A stretch of DNA of 64,000 bases, taken from assembly GCA_039566865.1 (NCBI GenBank), contig CM076947.1, positions 21,887,501 to 21,951,500 on the forward strand, read 5' to 3'. The stretch comes from Aurelia coerulea. Taxonomy: Eukaryota; Cnidaria; Scyphozoa; Semaeostomeae; Ulmaridae. Below the pieces are notes generated by a model. It was not told the origin of the DNA. It made no database searches and saw only the letters and a program-made list of their open reading frames with translations. The translations under genes and the position numbers were made by a program. Below are positions 24,201 through 37,405 of this stretch, in pieces; the first letter of the stretch is position 1, and each line of letters opens with the position of its first letter.

Positions 24201-24621
24201 GTGATTCTGTACCAAATTCTCGCATCTATTGCAATCTGTTTAAAGCTCAATATCTCTGCTCTTAAAATACTTACAGAGTTCTGAATGACTTTTTTGAACT
24301 CAGCGTTTAATGATGCATCGGAACATTGCTATTAAAAATCAATTGATGAGTTTCTCTGCCTTAATGGAATAGATGCTTTTCGGTGGTAGTGATTCTGTAC
24401 CAAATTCTCGCATCTATTGCAATCTGTGATAAAGCTCAATATCTCTGTTCTTAAAATACTTACAGAGTTCTGATTGACTTTTTTGAACTCAGCGTTTAAT
24501 TTTGCATCGGAACATTGCTATTAAAAATCAATTGATGAGTTTCTCTGCCTTAATGGAATAGATGCTTTTCGGTGGTAGTGATTCTGTACCAAATTCTCGC
24601 ATCTATTGCAATCTGTTTAAA
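21239..24621. repeat. Eighteen monomers, mainly alternating CTGATT and CTCAATGAC types
   Basis: B-like copies (CTCAATGAC, C64, AGAAATC) start at 21614, 22178, 22554, 23117 and 23493. CTGATT copies, with TGTTC or TGCTC, fill the places between. One-base deletions in the A-run (GCTATTAAAATC) occur near 21511-21520 and 22826-22836. At 24425-24434 the end of one monomer reads CTGTGATAAAG, which adds 1 bp. No ATACGTAC copies are seen, so this block belongs with the domain on its left. Confidence 0.8.
24425..24436. repeat. GATAAAG variant at a monomer end, 1-bp longer form
   Basis: CTGTGATAAAGC replaces CTGTTTAAAGC, adding one base and destroying TTTAAA. Two 188-bp relatives exist: CTGGATAAAG at 26869, 31945 and 36081, and CTTGATAAAG at 29313. 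Each equals this sequence minus one base (the T, or the first G). In every case the next monomer is a TGTTC/CTGATT copy. Confidence 0.85.
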
Positions 24622-26689
24622 GCTCAATATCTCTGTTCTCAAAATACGTACAGAGTTCTGATTGACTTTTTTGAACTCAGCGTTTAATTTTGCATCGGAA
24701 CGTTGCTATTAAAAGTCAATTGATGAGTTTCTCTGCCTTAATGGAATAGATCCTTTTCGGTGGTAGTGATTCTGTACGAAATTCTCGCATCTATTGCAAT
24801 CTGTTTAAAGCTCAATATCTCTGCTCTTAAAATACGTACAGAGTTCTCAATGACTTTTTTGAACTCAGCGTTCAATTTTGCATCGGAGCATTGCTATTAG
24901 AAATCAATTGATGAGTTTCTCTGCCTTAATGGAATAGATGCTTTTCGGTGGTAGTGATTCTGTACCAAATTCTCGCATCTATTGCAATCTGTTTAAAGCT
25001 CAATATCTCTGTTCTTAAAATACTTACAGAGTTCTGATTGACTTTTTTGAACTCAGCGTTCAATTTTGCATCGGAACATTGCTATTAGAAATCAATTGAT
25101 GAGTTTCTCTGCCTTAATGGAATAGATGCTTTTCGGTGGTAGTGATTCTGTACCAAATTCTCGCATCTATTGCAATCTGTTTAAAGCTCAATATCTCTGC
25201 TCTTAAAATACGTACAGAGTTCTCAATGACTTTTTTGAACTCAGCGTTTAATTTTGCATCGGAACATTGCTATTAAAAATCAATTGATTAGTTTCTCTGC
25301 CTTAATGGAATAGATGCTTTTCGGTGGTAGTGATTCTGTACCAAATTCTCGCATCTATTGCAATCTGTTTAAAGCTCAATATCTCTGTTCTTAAAATACG
25401 TACAGAGTTCTGATTGACTTTTTTGAACTCAGCGTTTAATTTTGCATCGGAACGTTGCTATTAAAAATCAATTGATGAGTTTCTCTGCCTTAATGGAATA
25501 GATGCTTTTCGGTGGTAGTGATTCTGTACCAAATTCTCGCATCTATTGCAATCTGTTTAAAGCTCAATATCTCTGCTCTTAAAATACTTACAGAGTTCTC
25601 AATGACTTTTTTGAACTCAGCGTTCAATTTTGCATCGGAACATTGCTATTAGAAATCAATTGATGAGTTTCTCTGCCTTAATGGAATAGATGCTTTTCGG
25701 TGGTAGTGATTCTGTACCAAATTCTCGCATCTATTGCAATCTGTTTAAAGCTCAATATCTCTGTTCTTAAAATACGTACAGAGTTCTGATTGACTTTTTT
25801 GAACTCAGCGTTTAATTTTGCATCGGAACATTGCTATTAAAAATCAATTGATGAGTTTCTCTGCCTTAATGGAATAGATGCTTTTCGGTGGTAGTGATTC
25901 TGTACCAAATTCTCGCATCTATTGCAATCTGTTTAAAGCTCAATATCTCTGTTCTTAAAATACTTACAGAGTTCTGATTGACTTTTTTGAACTCAGCGTT
26001 TAATTTTGCATCGGAACATTGCTATTAAAAATCAATTGATGAGTTTCTCTGCCTTAATGGAATAGATGCTTTTCGGTGGTAGTGATTCTGTACCAAATTC
26101 TCGCATCTATTGCAATCTGTTTAAAGCTCAATATCTCTGCTCTTAAAATACTTACAGAGTTCTCAATGACTTTTTTGAACTCACCGTTCAATTTTGCATC
26201 GGAACATTGCTATTAGAAATCAATTGATGAGTTTCTCTGCCTTAATGGAATAGATGCTTTTCGGTGGTAGTGATTCTGTACCAAATTCTCGCATCTATTG
26301 CAATCTGTTTAAAGCTCAATATCTCTGTTCTTAAAATACGTACAGAGTTCTGATTGACTTTTTTGAACTCAGCGTTTAATTTTGCATCGGAACGTTGCTA
26401 TTAAAAGTCAATTGATGAGTTTCTCTGCCTTAATGGAATAGATGCTTTTCGGTGGTAGTGATTCTGTACCAAATTCTCGCATCTATTGCAATCTGTTTAA
26501 AGCTCAATATCTCTGCTCTTAAAATACTTACAGAGTTCTCAATGACTTTTTTGAACTCAGCGTTCAATTTTGCATCGGAACATTGCTATTAGAAATCAAT
26601 TGATGAGTTTCTCTGCCTTAATGGAATAGATGCTTTTCGGTGGTAGTGATTCTGTACCAAATTCTCGCATCAATTGCAATCTGTTTAAA
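24622..26689. repeat. Eleven monomers where the ATACGTAC variant returns
   Basis: After about 12 kb without it, T27G (making TACGTA) reappears at 24648 and then in about half of the monomers. A-type (TGTTC, ATACGTAC, ACGTTG, AAAAGTC) and B-type copies alternate again, and CTGTACGAAA returns. Oddities are TGTTCTCAAAATACG at 24637-24651, AGATCCTTTTCGG near 24750 and GATTAGTTTC near 25287. The block resembles 4702-7709 more than its immediate left neighbour. Confidence 0.8.
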
Positions 26690-28569
26690 GCTCAATATCT
26701 CTGCTCTTGAAATACTTACAGAGTTCTGATTGACTTTTTTGAACTCAGCGTTTAATGATGCATCTGAACATTGCTATTAAAAATCAATTGATGAGTTTCT
26801 CTGCCTTAATGGAATAGATGCTTTTCGGTGGTAGTGATTCTGTACCAAATTCTCGCATCTATTGCAATCTGGATAAAGCTCAATATCTCTGTTCTTAAAA
26901 TACTTACAGAGTTCTGATTGACTTTTTTGAAATCAGCGTTTAATTTTGCATCGGAACGTTGCTATTAAAAATCAATTGATGAGTTTCTCTGCCTTAATGG
27001 AATAGATGCTTTTCTGTGGTAGTGATTCTGTACCAAATTCTCGCATCTATTGCAATCTGTTTAAAGCTCAATATCTCTGCTCTTAAAATACTTACAGAGT
27101 TCTCAATGACGTTTTTAAACTCACCGTTCAATTTTGCATCGGAACATTGCTATTAGAAATCAATTGATGAGTTTCTCAGCCTTAATGGAATAGATGCTTT
27201 TCGGTGGTAGTGATTCTGTACCAAATTCTCGCATCTATTTCAATCTGTTTAAAGCTCAATATCTCTGCTCTTAAAATACTTACAGAGTTCTCAATGACGT
27301 TTTTGAACTCACCGTTCAATTTTGCATCGGAACATTGCTCTTAGAAATCAATTGATGAGTTTCTCTGCCTTAATGGAATAGATGCTTTTCGGTGGTAGTG
27401 ATGCTGTACCAAAATCTCGCATCTATTGCAATCTGTTTAAAGCTCACTATCTCTGCTCTTAAAATACTTACAGAGTTCTCAATTACCTTTTTGAACTCAG
27501 CGTTCAATTTTGCATGGGAACATTGCTATTAGAAATCAATTGATGAGTTTCTCTGCCTTAATGGAATAGATGCTTTTCGGTGGTAGTGATTCTGTACCAA
27601 ATTCTCGCATCTATTGCAATCTGTTTAAAGCTCAATATCTCTGCTCTTAAAATACTTACAGAGTTCTCAATGACTTTTTTGAACTCAGCGTTTAATTTTG
27701 CATCGGAACATTGCTATTAAAAATCAATTGATGAGTTTCTCTGCCTTAATGGAATAGATGCTTTTCGGTGGTAGTGATGCTGTACCAAAATCTCGCATCT
27801 ATTGCAATCTGTTTAAAGCTCACTATCTCTGCTCTTAAAATACTTACAGAGTTCTCAATTACCTTTTTGAACTCAGCGTTCAATTTTGCATGGGAACATT
27901 GCTATTAGAAATCAATTGATGAGTTTCTCTGCCTTAATGGAATAGATGCTTTTCGGTGGTAGTGATTCTGTACCAAATTCTCGCATCTATTGCAATCTGT
28001 TTAAAGCTCAATATCTCTGCTCTTAAAATACTTACAGAGTTCTCAATGACTTTTTTGAACTCAGCGTTTAATTTTGCATCGGAACATTGCTATTAAAAAT
28101 CAATTGATGAGTTTCTCTGCCTTAATGGAATAGATGCTTTTCGGTGGTAGTGATTCTGTACCAAATTCTCGCATCTATTGCAATCTGTTTAAAGCTCAAT
28201 ATCTCTGTTCTTAAAATACTTACAGAGTTCTGATTGACTTTTTTGAACTCAGCGTTCAATTTTGCATCGGAGCATTGCTATTAGAAATCAATTGATGAGT
28301 TTCTCTGCCTTAATGGAATAGATGCTTTTCGGTGGTAGTGATTCTGTACGAAATTCTCGCATCTATTGCAATCTGTTTAAAGCTCAATATCTCTGTTCTT
28401 AAAATACGTACAGAGTTCTCAATGACTTTTTTGAACTCAGCGTTTAATTTTGCATCGGAACAATGCTATTAAAAATCAATTGATGAGTTTCTCTGCCTTA
28501 ATGGAATAGATGCTTTTCGGTGGTAGTGATTCTGTACCAAATTCTCGCATCTATTGCAATCTGTTTAAA
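26690..28569. repeat. Ten-monomer cassette, copy X
   Basis: The marker order is CTCTTGAAATAC, ATGATGCATCTGAAC and CTGGATAAAG in the first monomer, GAAATCAGCG in the second, GTTTTTAAACTC with CTATTTCAATC, TGCTCTTAGAAATC with GATGCTGTACC, and CACTATC with TCAATTACC and CATGGG. Then come a CTCAATGAC/GATGCTG copy, a repeat of that CACTATC copy, and a tail with CTGTACGAAA and GGAACAATGC. The same order recurs exactly 5076 bp (27 monomers) later. The TCAATTACC pair (27479 and 27855) is an internal dimer duplication. Confidence 0.87.
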
Positions 28570-31500
28570 GCTCAATATCTCTGTTCTTAAAATACGTACA
28601 GAGTTCTGATTGACTTTTTTGAACTCACCGTTCAATTTTGCATCGGAGCATTGCTATTAGAAATCAATTGATGAGTTTCTCTGCCTTAATGGAATAGATG
28701 CTTTTCGGTGGTAGTGATTCTGTACGAAATTCTCGCATCTATTGCAATCTGTTTAAAGCTCAATATCTCTGTTCTTAAAATACGTACAGAGTTCTCAATG
28801 ACTTTTTTGAACTCAGCGTTTAATTTTGCATCGGAACAATGCTATTAAAAATCAATTGATGAGTTTCTCTGCCTTAATGGAATAGATGCTTTTCGGTGGT
28901 AGTGATTCTGTACCAAATTCTCGCATCTATTGCAATCTGTTTAAAGCTCAATATCTCTGTTCTTAAAATACGTACAGAGTTCTGATTGACTGTTTTGAAC
29001 TCAGCGTTTAATTTTGCATCGGAACGTTGCTATTAAAAGTCAATTGATGAGTTTCTCTGCCTTAATGGAATAGATGCTTTTCGGTGGTAGTGATTCTGTA
29101 CCAAATTCTCGCATCTATTGCAATCTGTTTAAAGCTCAATATCTCTGCTCTTAAAATACGTACAGAGTTCTCAATGACTTTTTTGAACTCAGCGTTCAAT
29201 TTTGCATCGGAGCATTGCTATTAAAAATCAATTGATGAGTTTCTCTGCCTTAATGGAATAGATGCTTTTCGGTGGTAGTGATTCTGTACCAAATTCTCGC
29301 ATCTATTGCAATCTTGATAAAGCTCAATATCTCTGTTCTTAAAATACTTACAGAGTTCTGATTGACTTTTTTGAACTCAGCGTTTAATTTTGCATCGGAA
29401 CGTTGCTATTAAAAATCAATTGATGAGTTTCTCTGCCTTAATGGAATAGATGCTTTTCGGTGGTAGTGATTCTGTACCAAATTCTCGCATCTATTGCAAT
29501 CTGTTTAAAGCTCAATATCTCTGTTCTTAAAATACGTACAGAGTTCTGATTGACTTTTTTGAACTCAGCGTTTAATTTTGCATCGGAACGTTGCTATTAA
29601 AAGTCAATTGATGAGTTTCTCTGCCTTAATGGAATAGATGCTTTTCGGTGGTAGTGATTCTGTACAAAATTCTCGCATCTATTGCAATCTGTTTAAAGCT
29701 CAATATCTCTGCTCTTAAAATACGTACAGAGTTCTCAATGACTTTTTTGAACTCAGCGTTTAATTTTGCATCGGAGCATTGCTATTAGAAATCAATTGAT
29801 GAGTTTCTCTGCCTTAATGGAATAGATGCTTTTCGGTGGTAGTGATTCTGTACCAAATTCTCGCATCTATTGCAATCTGTTTAAAGCTCAATATCTCTGT
29901 TCTTAAAATACTTACAGAGTTCTGATTGACTTTTTTGAACTCAGCGTTCAATTTTGCATCGGAGCATTGCTATTAGAAATCAATTGATGAGTTTCTCTGC
30001 CTTAATGGAATAGATGCTTTTCGGTGGTAGTGATTCTGTACGAAATTCTCGCATCTATTGCAATCTGTTTAAAGCTCAATATCTCTGTTCTTAAAATACG
30101 TACAGAGTTCTCATTGACTTTTTTGAACTCAGCGTTTAATTTTGCATCGGAACATTGCTATTAAAAATCAATTGATTAGTTTCTCTGCCTTAATGGAATA
30201 GATGCTTTTCGGTGGTAGTGATTCTGTACCAAATTCTCGCATCTATTGCAATCTGTTTAAAGCTCAATATCTCTGTTCTTAAAATACGTACAGAGTTCTG
30301 ATTGACTTTTTTGAACTCAGCGTTTAATTTTGCATCGGAACGTTGCTATTAAAAGTCAATTGATGAGTTTCTCTGCCTTAATGGAATAGATGCTTTTCGG
30401 TGGTAGTGATTCTGTACCAAATTCTCGCATCTATTGCAATCTGTTTAAAGCTCAATATCTCTGCTCTTAAAATACGTACAGAGTTCTCAATGACGTTTTT
30501 GAACTCAGCGTTTAATTTTGCATCGGAGCATTGCTATTAGAAATCAATTGATGAGTTTCTCTGCCTTAATGGAATAGATGCTTTTCGGTGGTAGTGATTC
30601 TGTACCAAATTCTCGCATCTATTGCAATCTGTTTAAAGCTCAATATCTCTGTTCTTAAAATACGTACAGAGTTCTGATTGACTTTTTTGAACTCAGCGTT
30701 TAATTTTGCATCGAAACATTGCTATTAAAAATCAATTGATGAGTTTCTCTGCCTTAATGGAATAGATGCTTTTCGGTGGTAGTGATTCTGTACCAAATTC
30801 TCGCATCTATTGCAATCTGTTTAAAGCTCAATATCTCTGTTCTTAAAATACTTACAGAGTTCTGATTGACTTTTTTGAACTCAGCGTTTAATTTTGCATC
30901 GGAACGTTGCTATTAAAAGTCAATTGATGAGTTTCTCTGCCTTAATGGAATAGATGCTTTTCGGTGGTAGTGATTCTGTACCAAATTCTCGCATCTATTG
31001 CAATCTGTTTAAAGCTCAATATCTCTGCTCTTAAAATACTTACAGAGTTCTCAATGACTTTTTTGAACTCACCGTTCAATTTTGCATCGGAGCATTGCTA
31101 TTAGAAATCAATTGATGAGTTTCTCTGCCTTAATGGAATAGATGCTTTTCGGTGGTAGTGATTCTGTACCAAATTCTCGCATCTATTGCAATCTGTTTAA
31201 AGCTCAATATCTCTGTTCTTAAAATACGTACAGAGTTCTGATTGACTTTTTTGAACTCAGCGTTTAATTTTGCATCGGAACGTTGCTATTAAAAGTCAAT
31301 TGATGAGTTTCTCTGCCTTAATGGAATAGATGCTTTTCGGTGGTAGTGATTCTGTACCAAATTCTCGCATCTATTGCAATCTGTTTAAAGCTCAATATCT
31401 CTGCTCTTAAAATACGTACAGAGTTCTCAATGACTTTTTTGAACTCAGCGTTCAATTTTGCATCGGAACGTTGCTATTAAAAGTCAATTGATGAGTTTCT

Positions 31501-31765
31501 CTGCCTTAATGGAATAGATGCTTTTCGGTGGTAGTGATTCTGTACCAAAATCTCGCATCTATTGCAATCTGTTTAAAGCTCACTATCTCTGCTCTTAAAA
31601 TACTTACAGAGTTCTCAATGACTTTTTTGAACTCAGCGTTCAATTTTGCATCGGAGCATTGCTATTAGAAATCAATTGATGAGTTTCTCTGCCTTAATGG
31701 AATAGATGCTTTTCGGTGGTAGTGATTCTGTACCAAATTCTCGCATCAATTGCAATCTGTTTAAA
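28570..31765. repeat. Seventeen monomers of A/B type between cassettes X and Y
   Basis: Most copies carry ATACGTAC. A types (TGTTC, ACGTTG, AAAAGTC) alternate with B types (GAGCATT, AGAAATC). The copies at 28570 and 28758 echo the end of cassette X (CTGTACGAAA, then GGAACAATGC). One monomer ends in CTTGATAAAG at 29313-29322. The variants GACTGTTTTG near 28988 and GATTAGTTTC near 30174 are rare or private. No longer unit is obvious by eye. Confidence 0.75.
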
Positions 31766-33645
31766 GCTCAATATCTCTGCTCTTGAAATACTTACAGAGT
31801 TCTGATTGACTTTTTTGAACTCAGCGTTTAATGATGCATCTGAACATTGCTATTAAAAATCAATTGATGAGTTTCTCTGCCTTAATGGAATAGATGCTTT
31901 TCGGTGGTAGTGATTCTGTACCAAATTCTCGCATCTATTGCAATCTGGATAAAGCTCAATATCTCTGTTCTTAAAATACTTACAGAGTTCTGATTGACTT
32001 TTTTGAAATCAGCGTTTAATTTTGCATCGGAACGTTGCTATTAAAAATCAATTGATGAGTTTCTCTGCCTTAATGGAATAGATGCTTTTCGGTGGTAGTG
32101 ATTCTGTACCAAATTCTCGCATCTATTGCAATCTGTTTAAAGCTCAATATCTCTGCTCTTAAAATACTTACAGAGTTCTCGATGACGTTTTTAAACTCAC
32201 TGTTCAATTTTGCATCGGAACATTGCTATTAAAAATCAATTGATGAGTTTCTCTGCCTTAATGGAATAGATGCTTTTCGGTGGTAGTGATTCTGTACCAA
32301 ATTCTCGCATCTATTTCAATCTGTTTAAAGCTCAATATCTCTGCTCTTAAAATACTTACAGAGTTCTCAATGACGTTTTTGAACTCACCGTTCAATTTTG
32401 CATCGGAACATTGCTCTTAGAAATCAATTGATGAGTTTCTCTGCCTTAATGGAATAGATGCTTTTCGGTGGTAGTGATGCTGTACCAAAATCTCGCATCT
32501 ATTGCAATCTGTTTAAAGCTCACTATCTCTGCTCTTAAAATACTTACAGAGTTCTCAATTACCTTTTTGAACTCAGCGTTCAATTTTGCATGGGAACATT
32601 GCTATTAGAAATCAATTGATGAGTTTCTCTGCCTTAATGGAATAGATGCTTTTCGGTGGTAGTGATTCTGTACCAAATTCTCGCATCTATTGCAATCTGT
32701 TTAAAGCTCAATATCTCTGCTCTTAAAATACTTACAGAGTTCTCAATGACTTTTTTGAACTCAGCGTTTAATTTTGCATCGGAACATTGCTATTAAAAAT
32801 CAATTGATGAGTTTCTCTGCCTTAATGGAATAGATGCTTTTCGGTGGTAGTGATGCTGTACCAAAATCTCGCATCTATTGCAATCTGTTTAAAGCTCACT
32901 ATCTCTGCTCTTAAAATACTTACAGAGTTCTCAATTACCTTTTTGAACTCAGCGTTCAATTTTGCATGGGAACATTGCTATTAGAAATCAATTGATGAGT
33001 TTCTCTGCCTTAATGGAATAGATGCTTTTCGGTGGTAGTGATTCTGTACCAAATTCTCGCATCTATTGCAATCTGTTTAAAGCTCAATATCTCTGCTCTT
33101 AAAATACTTACAGAGTTCTCAATGACTTTTTTGAACTCAGCGTTTAATTTTGCATCGGAACATTGCTATTAAAAATCAATTGATGAGTTTCTCTGCCTTA
33201 ATGGAATAGATGCTTTTCGGTGGTAGTGATTCTGTACCAAATTCTCGCATCTATTGCAATCTGTTTAAAGCTCAATATCTCTGTTCTTAAAATACTTACA
33301 GAGTTCTGATTGACTTTTTTGAACTCAGCGTTCAATTTTGCATCGGAGCATTGCTATTAGAAATCAATTGATGAGTTTCTCTGCCTTAATGGAATAGATG
33401 CTTTTCGGTGGTAGTGATTCTGTACGAAATTCTCGCATCTATTGCAATCTGTTTAAAGCTCAATATCTCTGTTCTTAAAATACGTACAGAGTTCTGAATG
33501 ACTTTTTTGAACTCAGCGTTTAGTTTTGCATCGGAACAATGCTATTAAAAATCAATTGATGAGTTTCTCTGCCTTAATGGAATAGATGCTTTTCGGTGGT
33601 AGTGATTCTGTACCAAATTCTCGCATCTATTGCAATCTGTTTAAA
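31766..33645. repeat. Ten-monomer cassette, copy Y
   Basis: It matches 26690-28569 monomer for monomer, including the internal dimer duplication (TCAATTACC at 32555 and 32931) and CTGGATAAAG at 31945. Changes from X include CTCGATGACG with CTCACTGTTC and AAAAATC in the fourth monomer, and CTGAATGAC with GTTTAGTTTTGC in the last. After 33646 the following monomers differ from those after X (ACGTTG/AAAAGTC instead of CCGTTCAA/GAGCATT), which sets the right limit. Confidence 0.87.
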
Positions 33646-35901
33646 GCTCAATATCTCTGTTCTTAAAATACGTACAGAGTTCTGATTGACTTTTTTGAAC
33701 TCAGCGTTTAATTTTGCATCGGAACGTTGCTATTAAAAGTCAATTGATGAGTTTCTCTGCCTTAATGGAATAGATGCTTTTCGGTGGTAGTGATTCTGTA
33801 CCAAATTCTCGCATCTATTGCAATCTGTTTAAAGCTCAATATCTCTGTTCTTAAAATACGTACAGAGTTCTGATTGACTTTTTTGAACTCAGCGTTTAAT
33901 TTTGCATCGGAACGTTGCTATTAAAAGTCAATTGATGAGTTTCTCTGCCTTAATGGAATAGATGCTTTTCGGTGGTAGTGATTCTGTACCAAATTCTCGC
34001 ATCTATTGCAATCTGTTTAAAGCTCAATATCTCTGCTCTTAAAATACGTACAGAGTTCTCAATGACTTTTTTGAACTCACCGTTCAATTTTGCATCGGAG
34101 CATTGCTATTAGAAATCAATTGATGAGTTTCTCTGCCTTAATGGAATAGATGCTTTTCGGTGGTAGTGATTCTGTACGAAATTCTCGCATCTATTGCAAT
34201 CTGTTTAAAGCTCAATATCTCTGTTCTTAAAATACGTACAGAGTTCTCAATGACTTTTTTGAACTCAGCGTTTAATTTTGCATCGGAACAATGCTATTAA
34301 AAATCAATTGATGAGTTTCTCTGCCTTAATGGAATAGATGCTTTTCGGTGGTAGTGATTCTGTACCAAATTCTCGCATCTATTGCAATCTGTTTAAAGCT
34401 CAATATCTCTGTTCTTAAAATACGTACAGAGTTCTGATTGACTTTTTTGAACTCAGCGTTTAATTTTGCATCGGAACGTTGCTATTAAAAGTCAATTGAT
34501 GAGTTTCTCTGCCTTAATGGAATAGATGCTTTTCGGTGGTAGTGATTCTGTACCAAATTCTCGCATCTATTGCAATCTGTTTAAAGCTCAATATCTCTGT
34601 TCTTAAAATATGTACAGAGTTCTCAATGACTTTTTTGAACTCAGCGTTCAATTTTGCATCGGAGCATTGCTATTAGAAATCAATTGATGAGTTTCTCTGC
34701 CTTAATGGAATAGATGCTTTTCGGTGGTAGTGATGCTGTACCAAATTCTCGCATCTATTGCAATCTGTTTAAAGCTCAATATCTCTGTTCTTAAAATACT
34801 TACAGAGTTCTGATTGACTTTTTTGAACTCAGCGTTCAATTTTGCATCGGAGCATTGCTATTAGAAATCAATTGATGAGTTTCTCTGCCTTAATGGAATA
34901 GATGCTTTTCGGTGGTAGTGATTCTGTACGAAATTCTCGCATCTATTGCAATCTGTTTAAAGCTCAATATCTCTGTTCTTAAAATACGTACAGAGTTCTC
35001 AATGACTTTTTTGAACTCAGCGTTTAATTTTGCATCGGAACATTGCTATTAAAAATCAATTGATGAGTTTCTCTGCCTTAATGGAATAGATGCTTTTCGG
35101 TGGTAGTGATTCTGTACCAAATTCTCGCATCTATTGCAATCTGTTTAAAGCTCAATATCTCTGTTCTTAAAATACGTACAGAGTTCTGATTGACTTTTTT
35201 GAACTCAGCGTTTAATTTTGCATCGGAACGTTGCTATTAAAAGTCAATTGATGAGTTTCTCTGCCTTAATGGAATAGATGCTTTTCGGTGGTAGTGATTC
35301 TGTACCAAATTCTCGCATCTATTGCAATCTGTTTAAAGCTCAATATCTCTGCTCTTAAAATACTTACAGAGTTCTCAATGACTTTTTTGAACTCACCGTT
35401 CAATTTTGCATCGGAGCATTGCTATTAGAAATCAATTGATGAGTTTCTCTGCCTTAATGGAATAGATGCTTTTCGGTGGTAGTGATTCTGTACCAAATTC
35501 TCGCATCTATTGCAATCTGTTTAAAGCTCAATATCTCTGTTCTTAAAATACGTACAGAGTTCTGATTGACTTTTTTGAACTAAGCGTTTAATTTTGCATC
35601 GGAACGTTGCTATTAAAAGTCAATTGATGAGTTTCTCTGCCTTAATGGAATAGATGCTTTTCGGTGGTAGTGATTCTGTACCAAATTCTCGCATCTATTG
35701 CAATCTGTTTAAAGCTCAATATCTCTGCTCTTAAAATACTTACAGAGTTCTCAATGACTTTTTTGAACTCAGCGTTCAATTTTGCATCGGAGCATCGCTA
35801 TTAGAAATCAATTGATGAGTTTCTCTGCCTTAATGGAATAGATGCTTTTCGGTGGTAGTGATTCTGTACCAAATTCTCGCATCAATTGCAATCTGTTTAA
35901 A
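33646..35901. repeat. Twelve monomers of A/B type between cassettes Y and Z
   Basis: A and B types with ATACGTAC dominate, as between X and Y but with five fewer monomers, so the Y-to-Z spacing is 4136 bp (22 monomers) against 5076 bp for X to Y. Private changes are AAAATATGTACAG near 34605, GATGCTG with an otherwise ordinary ACCAAATTC near 34733, GAACTAAGCG near 35578 and GAGCATCGCTATT near 35793. Confidence 0.75.
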
Positions 35902-37405
35902 GCTCAATATCTCTGCTCTTAAAATACTTACAGAGTTCTGATTGACTTTTTTGAACTCAGCGTTTAATGATGCATCTGAACATTGCTATTAAAAATCAAT
36001 TGATGAGTTTCTCTGCCTTAATGGAATAGATGCTTTTCGGTGGTAGTGATTCTGTACCAAATTCTCGCATCTATTGCAATCTGGATAAAGCTCAATATCT
36101 CTGTTCTTAAAATACTTACAGAGTTCTGATTGACCTTTTTGAACTCAGCGTTCAATTGTGCATCGGAACGTTGCTATTAAAAATCAATTGATGAGTTTCT
36201 CTGGCTTAATGGAATAGATGCTTTTCGGTGGTAGTGATTCTGTACCAAATTCTCGCATCTATTGCAATCTGTTTAAAGCTCAATATCTCTGCTCTTGAAA
36301 TACTTACAGAGTTCTCAACGACGTTTTTGAACTCACCGTTTAATTTTGCATCGAAACATTGCTATTAGAAATCAATTGATGAGTTTCTCTGCCTTAATGG
36401 AATAGATGCTTTTCGGTGGTAGTGATTCTGTACCAAATTCTCGCATCTATTTCAATCTGTTTAAAGCTCAATATCTCTGCTCTTAAAATACTTACAGAGT
36501 TCTCAATGACGTTTTTGAACTCACCGTTCAATTTTGCATCGGAACATTGCTCTTAGAAATCAATTGATGAGTTTCTCTGCCTTAATGGAATAGATGCTTT
36601 TCGGTGGTAGTGATGCTGTACCAAAATCTCGCATCTATTGCAATCTGTTTAAAGCTCACTATCTCTGCTCTTAAAATACTTACAGAGTTCTCAATTACCT
36701 TTTTGAACTCAGCGTTCAATTTTGCATGGGAACATTGCTATTAGAAATCAATTGATGAGTTTCTCTGCCTTAATGGAATAGATGCTTTTCGGTGGTAGTG
36801 ATTCTGTACCAAATTCTCGCATCTATTGCAATCTGTTAAAAGCTCAATATCTCTGCTCTTAAAATACTTACAGAGTTCTCAATGACTTTTTTGAACTCAG
36901 CGTTTAATTTTGCATCGGAACATTGCTATTAAAAATCAATTGATGAGTTTCTCTGCCTTAATGGAATAGATGCTTTTCGGTGGTAGTGATTCTGTACCAA
37001 ATTCTCGCATCTATTGCAATCTGTTTAAAGCTCAATATCTCTGTTCTTAAAATACTTACAGAGTTCTGATTGACTTTTTTGAACTCAGCGTTCAATTTTG
37101 CATCGGAGCATTGCTATTAGAAATCAATTGATGAGTTTCTCTGCCTTAATGGAATAGATGCTTTTCGGTGGTAGTGATTCTGTACGAAATTCTCGCATCT
37201 ATTGCAATCTGTTTAAAGCTCAATATCTCTGTTCTTAAAATACGTACAGAGTTCTCAATTACTTTTTTGAACTCAGCGTTTAATTTTGCATCGGAACAAT
37301 GCTATTAAAAATCAATTGATGAGTTTCTCTGCCTTAATGGAATAGATGCTTTTCGGTGGTAGTGATTCTGTACCAAATTCTCGCATCTATTGCAATCTGT
37401 TTAAA
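35902..37405. repeat. Cassette copy Z, eight monomers, lacking the internal dimer duplication
   Basis: It opens with ATGATGCATCTGAAC and CTGGATAAAG (36081) like X and Y, and keeps CTATTTCAATC, TGCTCTTAGAAATC with GATGCTG, CACTATC with TCAATTACC, and the GGAACAATGC tail. It has one TCAATTACC monomer (36691), not two, so it represents the state before the dimer duplication or a deletion of it. The second and third monomers differ (GACCTTTTTG with CAATTGTGC; CTCAACGACG with CATCGAAACATT). Confidence 0.82.
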
